A stretch of 14,489 nucleotides of DNA from an uncultured bacterium (GTDB lineage Bacteria > Cyanobacteriota > Vampirovibrionia > Gastranaerophilales > Gastranaerophilaceae): assembly GCA_902803265.1 (NCBI GenBank), contig CADCPD010000035.1, positions 1 to 14,489 of the forward strand, written 5' to 3'. Made by a program: the position numbers and the translations under genes. This document shows, in pieces, positions 6,915 through 13,746 of this stretch (positions are counted from its first letter, which is position 1; each line of letters opens with the position of its first letter). The notes below the pieces were generated by a model that searched no databases, was not told where the DNA came from, and saw only the letters and a list, made by a program, of their open reading frames with translations.

Positions 6915-7730
6915 ATGCAGACAAAACAACTTATAAAATTAAATACAGCAAGAAATTGTCTAAGATACATAGTAAGAAGCTATAATCTAAAAACAATTCA
7001 TATCCCATATTATATTTGTAATACTGTAAAAACTGCACTTAGGAAAGAAAATGTAAAGATAAATTTCTATCATATAGATAAAAATTTCATGCCTGTATGC
7101 GAATTTAATAAAGATGATTTTATCTTGTACCCGAATTATTTTGGAATTTGCACAAATAATGTAGAATTTTTAGAAAAAAAATATAAGAATTTAATAGTTG
7201 ATAATGCACATTCATTCTACTCAAACCCTTGCGGTTTAGCATCGTTCAAGTCTTTACGCAAATTTTTTCAACCAGACTACGGAATAAAAAATGGAGCATA
7301 TCTTTATACAGATAAACTTTTAAACGAAAAATTTGATATTTCAGAAAACTATGAAACAGTTGAATACAATTTTGAAAACATAGTTAAAAACGAAAATCTA
7401 TTGGATAAAGAAGACATAAAATTAATTTCTGAAACAACAGAAAATTTGATGAAAACTATTGATTTTGAAGAAGAAAAACAAAAACGTCTTTCAAATTTTT
7501 ATAAATATCATGAATTATATTCAAATAAAAATGAACTTAGACTAAATTTAAAACAAAACGAATATCCTTTTGTATATCCCTTGCTTACAAAAGATGAGGG
7601 AATCGGATATAAACTTGAAAAACAAGGCTTAATGATATTCAGATATTGGAACGGAATACCAAAAAATTATGATGAATATGATTTTTACAGATATTTAGTA
7701 CCGATTCCAATAGTGAATAGTGAATTGTGA
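6915..7730 (+). CDS. Short DegT/DnrJ/EryC1-like putative PLP-dependent protein
   Basis: This 271-residue protein resembles the aspartate-aminotransferase-fold DegT/DnrJ/EryC1/StrS sugar aminotransferases. HIPYYICNTVKTAL (29-42) looks like the N-terminal cofactor-domain helix and strand, VDNAHSFYSNP (95-105) like the segment carrying the Asp that contacts the pyridine nitrogen, and ASFKSLRKFF (109-118) like the loop bearing the PLP lysine (K113 or K116). RYWNGIPKNYDEYDFY (243-258) is a late family-like segment. The usual length is about 370 residues, so it lacks part of the normal N- and C-terminal regions. The last six codons lie inside the heptamer repeat array, suggesting the original C-terminus was replaced. 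The ribosome binding site is poor. It could make an amino sugar for surface glycans, but activity and substrate are unknown. The family call comes from motif resemblance only. Confidence 0.65.
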   Translation: MQTKQLIKLNTARNCLRYIVRSYNLKTIHIPYYICNTVKTALRKENVKINFYHIDKNFMPVCEFNKDDFILYPNYFGICTNNVEFLEKKYKNLIVDNAHSFYSNPCGLASFKSLRKFFQPDYGIKNGAYLYTDKLLNEKFDISENYETVEYNFENIVKNENLLDKEDIKLISETTENLMKTIDFEEEKQKRLSNFYKYHELYSNKNELRLNLKQNEYPFVYPLLTKDEGIGYKLEKQGLMIFRYWNGIPKNYDEYDFYRYLVPIPIVNSEL

Positions 7731-7796
7731 TTGGTGAATGGTTAATAGCATTCAATTCACTGCTCACTACTCACTACTCACTATTCACTATTCACG
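7713..7796. repeat. Heptanucleotide repeat array that inverts at its centre (large hairpin)
   Basis: Eighty-four bases fall into twelve exact 7-nt units. Five are in one orientation (GTGAATA, GTGAATT, GTGATTG, GTGAATG, GTTAATA; 7713-7747). One is a hinge (GCATTCA; 7748-7754). Six are in the opposite orientation (ATTCACT, GCTCACT, ACTCACT twice, ATTCACT, ATTCACG; 7755-7796). The ends pair perfectly over 13 bp: GTGAATAGTGAAT (7713-7725) with ATTCACTATTCAC (7783-7795). An inner stem TGAATG/CATTCA (7735-7740, 7749-7754) is also possible. It lies between two convergent genes and supplies the stop codon of the DegT-like gene, so it may act as a two-way transcription barrier. Heptanucleotide tandem repeats (STRR) are known from filamentous cyanobacteria with other consensus sequences. 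Confidence 0.85.
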
Positions 7797-7797
7797 A

Positions 7798-8796
7798 TTA
7801 TTTATTGATTACAGTTTTTTCAACAGACTTATTTTCTGTAGTATTTGTAAATTCAAGATTATCTATCAAATACTTAATTCTTTCTTTTTTCTCAACATAA
7901 TTACTAAAAGACTGACAAAGATACACTCCAAAGAATATTACAAAACAAGAAATCATTTGTAATATGTTTGAAGTTTCTCCAAGGAAAAACCAGCCAAAGA
8001 ATAATGCTGAAATAGGAAGTAAAAACAAGAAAGGAGAAACCTTACTTGCAGAAAGTATTTTCATAGATGAGTTATACAAAGCATATGCAACTACTGTTAA
8101 TATACCAAGATAACCTATTATAAATGCATTTGAAGAATGAGCCACATGAATTGGCTGACCGGTTATAAAACACATTGAAGTGAAAAATATTGCACCACCT
8201 AAAACTGCAATGCCTGCAAGATAAAACGGAGGATATTTATCCATTAAATATTTTGTTGTAACAACACTTATACAAGTTAATATTTCAGCACCTAATTGAA
8301 GAGCATTACCAAGTAAAGGTCTTGGAGCAAGCGCATTGACGTCTGAAGTAAGACTTAAAAGTACAGAGCCGAATATTGCTATTGCAAGTCCAATATATGC
8401 CAATTTTGGAAATCTTTCTTTTAATATCATTCTTGCGAACAATATAATCAACACCGGTTCAAGTGAACTAACAACACCTGCCTGACCGGAAGATGTAAAT
8501 TTTAAAGCATTTGTCTCAAATAAAAAATAAAGACATGGTTCACATAAAACCATTAATAAAAGAAATTTAAAATCACTTTTATCCACTTTTACATTTCTGT
8601 AAATAGTTAAGAAAAACGGAATGAATAAAATTGCTGAAAGACTCATTCTTAACGCCATAAGAGACAGAGTCGAATATTCATTGAGACAAATTTTTGTTGC
8701 TGTTAGTGTAGAACCGTAAAGAATTACGGCAATTGATATTGAGATATAAGCGACTACAACGCTTGACAGTTTAGGTTTTGCGGGCAAATCTTTCAT
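7798..8796 (-). CDS. EamA/DMT-superfamily membrane transporter
   Basis: This 332-residue inner-membrane protein has about ten hydrophobic segments in two repeated halves (roughly residues 14-150 and 160-300), the layout of two EamA domains in the drug/metabolite transporter superfamily. Typical features are the early ILYGSTLTATK segment (21-31), an ALKFTSSGQAGVVSSLEPV stretch (97-115) ending the first half with the family's S-x-x-P pattern, and ALYNSSMKILSAS followed by a matching region in the second half. The charged C-terminal tail of about 35 residues (YVEKKERIK onward) is probably cytoplasmic. Substrates vary widely in this family (amino acids, nucleosides, drugs), so none can be assigned. 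The ATG at 8796 has a perfect AAGGAGG (8812-8806) nine bases upstream. It ends next to the heptamer array, tail to tail with the DegT-like gene. Confidence 0.9.
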   Translation of the reverse strand: MKDLPAKPKLSSVVVAYISISIAVILYGSTLTATKICLNEYSTLSLMALRMSLSAILFIPFFLTIYRNVKVDKSDFKFLLLMVLCEPCLYFLFETNALKFTSSGQAGVVSSLEPVLIILFARMILKERFPKLAYIGLAIAIFGSVLLSLTSDVNALAPRPLLGNALQLGAEILTCISVVTTKYLMDKYPPFYLAGIAVLGGAIFFTSMCFITGQPIHVAHSSNAFIIGYLGILTVVAYALYNSSMKILSASKVSPFLFLLPISALFFGWFFLGETSNILQMISCFVIFFGVYLCQSFSNYVEKKERIKYLIDNLEFTNTTENKSVEKTVINK

Positions 8797-8889
8797 TTCA
8801 TAAAACCTCCTTATAATTACGTGCCATAACCATTAGTTGTCTATTCAAAAAGCAACTTTAAAATCACAAATCAAACAAACAATAAAAAA

Positions 8890-8917
8890 ATAATAACATA
8901 CAATTAAATAATTGCAA
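8890..8917 (-). promoter_or_regulatory. Possible promoter of the EamA transporter gene
   Basis: On the minus strand TTGCAA (8917-8912) and TATTAT (8895-8890) are separated by 16 bp, about 90 nt upstream of the ribosome binding site. This is a fair but not exact match in very AT-rich DNA, so chance is a real possibility. The rest of the 271-nt gap (8797-9067) holds no ORF or RNA gene that I can recognise, apart from a weak hairpin at 9031-9057. Confidence 0.3.
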
Positions 8918-9030
8918 TAAAAATATATAAAAAACACTACTTTTAATTGAATTTTCATAAAATAAAAACTCATAAAAATAATATTGTGACAATTTAATTG
9001 CTTTTTAAACTGATAGCAAAAAATTTAGCT

Positions 9031-9057
9031 GTTAAAAAAAGTATTACAACTTTTAAC
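9031..9057 (-). terminator. Weak candidate terminator hairpin after the matrixin gene
   Basis: Read on the minus strand, GTTAAAAGT (9057-9049) can pair with ACTTTTTTTAAC (9042-9031) around a short TGTAAT loop, with three unpaired T. It begins 11 nt after the matrixin stop codon. The stem is AT-rich and bulged and no clean T-run follows it, so it is only a candidate 3' end for the three-gene operon. Confidence 0.25.
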
Positions 9058-9067
9058 ATTGTAGTAG

Positions 9068-9595
9068 TTACAGATAAATCTTTTTTAATACAAATAAATC
9101 ATTTTCACTTGGAGAAAAAATATTTTTTTGATGAGGAACATACATAATATCATCCACATCTACACCATGTCCAAGCCCTAACGCATGTCCAAGTTCATGC
9201 ATCATTGTTGCAAATATACTTTCGTTCGTCGTATTTTTTGGAGAATATGAATTTGGCAGACCTATATCAATGGAAACCTTTTTAATAATTCCACCGATAA
9301 TTGAAGGATACTTGCACATCCCTTCAAAAACTCTTCCGACTTTTGTCCAGTGAATTACAATATCTGCCTGTTCAGCAGCTTTAACAGGATTAAATTGTAT
9401 AATTATACCGCAATCTCTTAAAACTTTATTCCAATTTAAAACTGCACGCTGAATTTCCGACATATAAAAATTTCTGTCTGAAATACCTGCAACAATAGGC
9501 ATAACATATATATTAAGAACAGTCTTATCCCATTTTATTAATATGCCGTTTACTTTTGAATTTTCTATATATTTATTTATTAAATCTGAAACCAT
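9068..9595 (-). CDS. Small matrixin-like (M10/metzincin) zinc metalloprotease without signal peptide
   Basis: This 175-residue protein carries the full metzincin zinc site, HELGHALGLGH at 133-143 (ligands H133, H137, H143; catalytic E134). The Met-turn DIMY follows at 149-152, eight residues after the last ligand. The N-terminal part shows the matrixin core pattern: VLNIYVMP (26-33), a helix with AVLNWNKVL (51-59), IIIQFNP (64-70) and ADIVIHW (77-83). The C-terminal helix SENDLFVLKKIYL (163-175) matches the usual LS..D...L..LY end. There is no signal peptide, membrane segment or cysteine-switch propeptide, which is odd for a family usually secreted as a zymogen. The ATG overlaps the stop of the upstream membrane-protein gene (TAATG) with no clear ribosome binding site, so translation is probably coupled. 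Substrate and location are unknown. Confidence 0.88.
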   Translation of the reverse strand: MVSDLINKYIENSKVNGILIKWDKTVLNIYVMPIVAGISDRNFYMSEIQRAVLNWNKVLRDCGIIIQFNPVKAAEQADIVIHWTKVGRVFEGMCKYPSIIGGIIKKVSIDIGLPNSYSPKNTTNESIFATMMHELGHALGLGHGVDVDDIMYVPHQKNIFSPSENDLFVLKKIYL

Positions 9596-10248
9596 TATTT
9601 TTTATACTTGAATAACTTTAAAAATAAATCTGCAAAAACACCAACCGTTAAAGCAGAAATAAGAGTGCCTTCTCTTACGCATTGTCCGAATATTTCGTGT
9701 AATCCAAAATATGTTAGTAACATTGCAATAACAACAAGCGTAACATCAAATGAAACTTTAATTTTGCCAAAATTCCATCCTGTTTTTTCATAAATTACAT
9801 TAACTAAACCATCCCCGGGCATATACGTAATATTTGCCCATATTTCCATTGCAATACCAAGTCCAAGAACAGCTGAACCGATCACAACAAGCAGAATATT
9901 CCACCAATACGCTCCTGCGTGTAGAAATTGCGTTAAGTACATACTCAAACTAACAAATAAGCCTGTTGCTAAAGCAATTGGCAACTGAATTATCTGAATT
10001 GGCGGAAATTTTTTACGTAATATCAAAATTTGCCCCAACAAAAATAAAACATTCAAAATAAATGTTGTCATACCAAAATCAAGTTTTGGAATATTAAATA
10101 ATGATACTGCATACGCAGGTGTAACAATCGGAGATGTTCCAAGCAGACTTCTTGTCGTAATTGCAATTCCGTAACAAGAAACAAACATTCCTAAAATAAA
10201 TAAAACTAATCTAAATATAAATTCTTTTTTACTTTTAAATTTTTCCAT
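9595..10248 (-). CDS. YczE/YitT-family (DUF6198-like) integral membrane protein
   Basis: This 217-residue protein has five or six hydrophobic segments: about 11-31, 55-76, 86-108, 115-135 and 165-183, and possibly 190-212. The N-terminal GMFVSCYGIAITTRSLLGTSP (20-40) is the pattern of the YczE/YyaS/YitT group, in which a glycine-rich first helix is followed by an LG-x-SP turn; MPGDGLVN (142-149) is another recurring motif. The biochemical role of this group is not established. The start at 10248 has AGGA six bases upstream (TTAGGAAG, around 10260-10253). It overlaps the metalloprotease gene by one base, implying matched production of the two proteins. It follows the TPR-glycosyltransferase gene by 48 nt, and a possible promoter of its own lies in that gap. 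Confidence 0.82.
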   Translation of the reverse strand: MEKFKSKKEFIFRLVLFILGMFVSCYGIAITTRSLLGTSPIVTPAYAVSLFNIPKLDFGMTTFILNVLFLLGQILILRKKFPPIQIIQLPIALATGLFVSLSMYLTQFLHAGAYWWNILLVVIGSAVLGLGIAMEIWANITYMPGDGLVNVIYEKTGWNFGKIKVSFDVTLVVIAMLLTYFGLHEIFGQCVREGTLISALTVGVFADLFLKLFKYKK

Positions 10249-10281
10249 AAAACTTCCTAACTTTTCATAAACACTAAATTT

Positions 10282-10311
10282 ATTATAAATAACTTTTTAA
10301 AAATTTTGCAA
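10282..10311 (-). promoter_or_regulatory. Possible internal promoter for the YczE-like/matrixin pair
   Basis: On the minus strand TTGCAA (10311-10306) and a perfect TATAAT (10287-10282) are 18 bp apart. The -35 lies in the last codons of the TPR-glycosyltransferase gene, and the start site would fall about 25 nt before the membrane-protein ATG. It could let the pair be expressed separately from the first gene. AT-rich context makes chance matches common. Confidence 0.4.
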
Positions 10312-11766
10312 TTTTATTAACACTTCATCAAAAACACTTTTCCAGTCACCAACAGATTTTTGACGGAATAATTTAACACTGTCATACCAGTCACAAACAC
10401 TTAAATCAGTATGCCAACGCCAATTAACTTCGTAAGGTAAAATTATCCAACAAGGAATATTCAAAGCCCCTGCGAGGTGCGCTAATGATGTATCATTACA
10501 AATTACAAGGTCAAGATTTGATAATGTTGCAGATGTCATAGAAAAATCTGTCAAATCTTTTCCTATATCTACAATATCATATCTGTCGGTTAATTTCTTA
10601 ACTTCTTCAGAACCCTCAAAGGTTTGGAATGAGTAAAATTTTGTATTTGGAACTTCTATTAATGGGAAAAAGGCTTCTGTTGGAATAACTCTATCTATAT
10701 CATAATAAGTATTTCCCTGCCATTTTATACCTATTTTTAATTTATCAGTCTTAAAATATTTTTCTTCATATTCATTTTTTTTATTTTCATCCGGTTTTAA
10801 ATATCCATCATGTCCGACAAATACATCCTCGCCTTTTAAACCCAATACATAAGGTAAGCTTAACATCGGAAGATGAACATCAAAATCAATATCACTTTCA
10901 GGAACAAATTCATAAATAATCTCATCAATACCAAGTTGATGATTTTCTAAAAATAATTTTGCTAAAGGTTTCTGTATTTTTAAAATAATCTTTTTACAAC
11001 GTTTTTTCAACAGAGGAAAATATCTTGCAAACATTATTACATCACCAAATCCTGCTTCGTAATAAACAAAAATTGTTTTGTCAGATATATTTTCACCACT
11101 CCATAAATTTTCATATGTGGCTTTATTAGGATATGTTTTATTTTGTGAAGCAACTGCAATATCTTTGCACAGCCTTTTTTCAAAAAATTTTAACCCTTTA
11201 TCATAATCTTTTATCCTTAAAAGAGCTATCGAATAAAAATATTCGGTATCTTTATCATTTGGCTTTAATTGCTTACAAATTTCTAATGCTTCAACAGCTT
11301 TATAAGTTTCACCTTCAATTCCGTACAAATGAGATAAGTTAAACCAAGCATCATAAGAATCAGGATTTATTTTAACAGCTTTTTCATAATAATAAATCCC
11401 GTCTTTTATTTTGTTTAAATTCTTGTTTGCAAATGCAATATTAAAAATAAGTGAAAACTCTTCAGGATATAAAATTTCTACATCTTTTTCCATATCCACA
11501 ATTTTTTGAAAATCACATTTTTTTATATAAATTTGAAAAAGTATTTCATAAAAATAGGGATTTTTTTCAATATTAATGGCTTTTTGAACATATTCAACAG
11601 CTAAATCGAGATTGTTCTTCTGCAAATTAATTATACCGAGTAAGTTATTTACTTCTGCATTATTTTCATAAGTTAAAGCTTTTAGATAACATTTTTCAGC
11701 TTCATCAATGTTATTTTCCTGATGAAAATTAAAGCCCTTATTTTTTAATTCCTGAAAATCTGACAT
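10297..11766 (-). CDS. TPR protein with C-terminal GT9-like (heptosyltransferase-fold) glycosyltransferase domain
   Basis: In this 489-residue protein, residues ~3-200 are about five tetratricopeptide-type helix pairs. Examples are NNIDEAEKCYLKALTYE (18-34), NNLDLAVEYVQKAINIE (51-67) and KDGIYYYEKAVKINPDS (121-137). After a linker, residues ~228-489 match the glycosyltransferase 9-like domain found behind TPRs in many bacteria: YYEAGFGDVIMFARY (235-249) is the first glycine-rich loop, KIGIKWQGN (344-352) opens the second Rossmann half, FYSFQ (377-381) follows, and CNDTSLAHLAGAL (423-435) is the nucleotide-sugar binding motif. LFRQKSVGDW (466-475) is the usual end. It probably transfers a sugar to a surface glycan or protein; donor and acceptor are unknown. 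The ATG at 11766 has no clear ribosome binding site. It heads the operon with the membrane protein and matrixin and is divergent from the exported-protein gene, 92 bp away. Confidence 0.87.
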   Translation of the reverse strand: MSDFQELKNKGFNFHQENNIDEAEKCYLKALTYENNAEVNNLLGIINLQKNNLDLAVEYVQKAINIEKNPYFYEILFQIYIKKCDFQKIVDMEKDVEILYPEEFSLIFNIAFANKNLNKIKDGIYYYEKAVKINPDSYDAWFNLSHLYGIEGETYKAVEALEICKQLKPNDKDTEYFYSIALLRIKDYDKGLKFFEKRLCKDIAVASQNKTYPNKATYENLWSGENISDKTIFVYYEAGFGDVIMFARYFPLLKKRCKKIILKIQKPLAKLFLENHQLGIDEIIYEFVPESDIDFDVHLPMLSLPYVLGLKGEDVFVGHDGYLKPDENKKNEYEEKYFKTDKLKIGIKWQGNTYYDIDRVIPTEAFFPLIEVPNTKFYSFQTFEGSEEVKKLTDRYDIVDIGKDLTDFSMTSATLSNLDLVICNDTSLAHLAGALNIPCWIILPYEVNWRWHTDLSVCDWYDSVKLFRQKSVGDWKSVFDEVLIKLQNF

Positions 11767-11809
11767 GAACTAATTTTACTTTATTTTTAAGTAAAAAAAT
11801 ATAATATAT

Positions 11810-11839
11810 TTGAATTATATTTATCAGATATGCTAAAAT
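11810..11839 (+). promoter_or_regulatory. Promoter of the exported protein / pyruvyl transferase operon
   Basis: TTGAAT (11810-11815) and TAAAAT (11834-11839) are separated by 18 bp, and TGC just before the -10 gives an extended -10. The start would lie near 11846, leaving a very short leader with GGAG (11850-11853). It lies in the 92-bp divergent gap shared with the TPR-glycosyltransferase gene. Confidence 0.5.
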
Positions 11840-11858
11840 TCTGAATAACGGAGAAAAA

Positions 11859-12479
11859 ATGAAAAAAGCACTGTTAAGTATTATATTTTTGATATTCTTT
11901 AGCATAAATACTGCTATTGCATATGATAGTGTTGAAAACAATTACGAAATAACATACAGCCCCAAAACAGGCTGGGCATTTTCTTCAACAGACAAATCAA
12001 AGATAACTTTAACAAGAAAAATAGCACAAGGAAGCGGCGGCTATTCCGAATACTACTATGAAGACGGCACACTTGCAATTTCACTTAATTCTGATTACGA
12101 ATTTATTTTTGAAAATAACTTAATTTGTGTAGTAAATTCTAATTTTAAATACTATAAATTAGTAAAAATTCCTGACGGATTCAAAATAGTTGCGCTGACA
12201 ATTCCTGAATTAAAAGACATTTTTCCAAATACAGAAATAATTAAAATTTCACAATTTGTTAATGACCAGATAACAATCAAAAAGCCACCTTTTAAGGATA
12301 AAAACGTTCTTTTATTAAACGACACAAACAAATATTTTTATAAATATTCACTAAACCCAAATTATATACAGGATGAAAACATAAAAGGCTTATTACACCT
12401 GACAAACTACGGAGAATATGTATTTTCTCACTATGAAGATGAAAGTGAAAAATTAAAAATTACAGTCAGAATGTACTAA
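11859..12479 (+). CDS. Exported protein of unknown function
   Basis: I do not recognise this 206-residue protein. It begins with a clear Sec signal peptide: MKKALL, then a hydrophobic core (residues 5-17), then NTAIA with a likely cleavage after AIA at residue 21. No lipobox cysteine is present, so it is probably periplasmic or secreted. The mature part is rich in Tyr, Lys, Asn and Ile, with alternating patterns suggesting beta-strands, for example ITLTRKIAQGSGGYSEYYYE (48-67) and LAISLNSDYEFIFE (72-85). A near-repeat of Y-x-Y-x-x and hairpin-like turns (DGT, NPN, YGE) supports a beta-rich fold, but no enzyme motif is seen. GGAG sits five bases before the ATG and an extended -10 promoter lies upstream. 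It is followed after 14 nt by the pyruvyl transferase gene, so a link with surface polysaccharide is likely but unproven. Confidence 0.8.
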   Translation: MKKALLSIIFLIFFSINTAIAYDSVENNYEITYSPKTGWAFSSTDKSKITLTRKIAQGSGGYSEYYYEDGTLAISLNSDYEFIFENNLICVVNSNFKYYKLVKIPDGFKIVALTIPELKDIFPNTEIIKISQFVNDQITIKKPPFKDKNVLLLNDTNKYFYKYSLNPNYIQDENIKGLLHLTNYGEYVFSHYEDESEKLKITVRMY

Positions 12480-12493
12480 TAAAAGGAACTTAA

Positions 12494-13633
12494 ATGAATT
12501 TATTATTAAGAATATTGATAAAAATCAAAAAATTTAAAAATATAAAAATAAATAAAAAAACTCAAATAAATATACAAAATAACAAACAAGTATTGCAAAA
12601 TGTAATAAGTTCTAATCAAGTATTTATTTCAACTCTCAGATATGAAAGAGATATTATTTTAAAAAATTTTACCGATTACATCAACGAGACAAAAGATAAT
12701 ACCTATGCCAATTACAAAAAAATATACTTAATAAATAGTACAAAACAAAAAATACATATCGGCTGTAATACTGTAATGAAAAATATTGAAAGCTGCTGTG
12801 AGTTTATAAAGCACAAAATTATATATTATGACGTACATTTTCATCACGTATTTAAAGAACAAAAAGATGCTCTTGCATATAAAGACATTCTAAATTGCAG
12901 TGATATTGTTTTATTTAACGGAGAAGGAACTCTCCATGACTCAAGAGGATTGAGTATGTTTTTTAAATCCCAAATTGCCAAAGATTTAGGTAAAAAAGTT
13001 GTTTTATTTAACACCGTTTGGCAAAATAACAAAAATACTCAAAAATATCTTGAATTATTCGACATAATTGCAACAAGAGAATCTTTATCTGCAAACGAAA
13101 TAAAAAAGGCAACTTCAAAAGAAGTACAAGTCGTTCCTGATATGATTTTTTATTCGGATAATTTAAAATCCGAACAAAAAGAAAAGAAAATTATCTTTAC
13201 TGATTCCGTAAGATCTGACGTAACAAGTAAATTATATGAAATTTCTAAAAACTTAAATTGCTCTTTCTATTTTCTTACGGATTTACTATATTCAAAATAT
13301 AAAAATCAAAATTATTTAACAGAAGAACTTATTGCAAATTTATCAAAAGATTCTTTAATCGTAACAGGCAGATTTCATGTAGCTGCTTTTGCTATTAAAT
13401 ACGGAATACCTACTATCGCAATACCTTCTAATACTCATAAAATAGAAGGTTTACTTAAAGATGCAAACTTGGAAGAATATTTGATTGCAAATACAGAAGA
13501 TATTGAAGAAAAAATAAAAGAATTTTCAAAAAGAAACCATGAAAAATATTATAAAAATGCTTTAAAATATTCAAACAATGCTAAAATCAAAATAAGCAAT
13601 TTATTTGAACAAATAAAAATTTTAACTAATTAA
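12494..13633 (+). CDS. Polysaccharide pyruvyl transferase family protein
   Basis: This 379-residue protein fits the polysaccharide pyruvyl transferase (CsaB/WcaK-like) family, which adds ketal-linked pyruvate to surface sugars. Family-like motifs are NGEGTLH (142-148, the usual G-E/G-G-x-x motif), DIIATRESLS (190-199, the A-x-R-E/D-x-x-S signature), VVPDMIFY (213-220, the P-D-x-x-F motif), and TGRFHVAAFAIKYGIPTIAI (291-310) with the conserved R-x-H. NTHKIEGLL (313-321) matches the late segment. The N-terminal 70 residues are basic and less typical. There is no signal peptide or membrane helix, so it should be cytosolic or membrane-associated. AAGGA lies six bases before the ATG, and the 14-nt gap to the exported-protein gene indicates an operon. 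The fold could also serve a related but uncharacterised transferase role. Confidence 0.85.
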   Translation: MNLLLRILIKIKKFKNIKINKKTQINIQNNKQVLQNVISSNQVFISTLRYERDIILKNFTDYINETKDNTYANYKKIYLINSTKQKIHIGCNTVMKNIESCCEFIKHKIIYYDVHFHHVFKEQKDALAYKDILNCSDIVLFNGEGTLHDSRGLSMFFKSQIAKDLGKKVVLFNTVWQNNKNTQKYLELFDIIATRESLSANEIKKATSKEVQVVPDMIFYSDNLKSEQKEKKIIFTDSVRSDVTSKLYEISKNLNCSFYFLTDLLYSKYKNQNYLTEELIANLSKDSLIVTGRFHVAAFAIKYGIPTIAIPSNTHKIEGLLKDANLEEYLIANTEDIEEKIKEFSKRNHEKYYKNALKYSNNAKIKISNLFEQIKILTN

Positions 13634-13664
13634 TGAAACCTCTATGATGTGCATATCAAAAAAG

Positions 13665-13696
13665 TATGATATTTATATTTAATATAAACAATCATA
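13665..13696. repeat. AT-only palindrome between convergent genes
   Basis: TTTATATT (13672-13679), one T, then AATATAAA (13681-13688) form a perfect 17-nt palindrome. It is extended outward by TATGAT (13665-13670) and ATCATA (13691-13696) with a small asymmetric internal loop. The 113-nt gap (13634-13746) contains no other structure that I can see and no ORF. It lies between the convergent pyruvyl transferase and mtnA genes, so it might mark transcript ends, though it lacks a GC stem and a T-run. Confidence 0.4.
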
Positions 13697-13746
13697 TAGA
13701 ATGAATATTCCGCTGACTTTTAAAATTTCTTGATAATAATTATTTT

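Noticed and set aside
7713..7796. CRISPR-like array
   Set aside because: Units are 7 nt, contiguous and invert midway; there are no spacers and no cas genes.
7738..7962. Plus-strand ORF of 74 codons starting in the heptamer array, encoding a Tyr/Ser/His-rich repeat
   Set aside because: Its periodic start is just the 7-nt repeat read as codons, and the rest is antisense to the EamA transporter gene.
11738..11941. Minus-strand 67-codon ORF across the divergent gap near 11,800
   Set aside because: It overlaps the start of the exported-protein gene and the promoter region; composition reflects AT-rich DNA and no ribosome binding site is evident.
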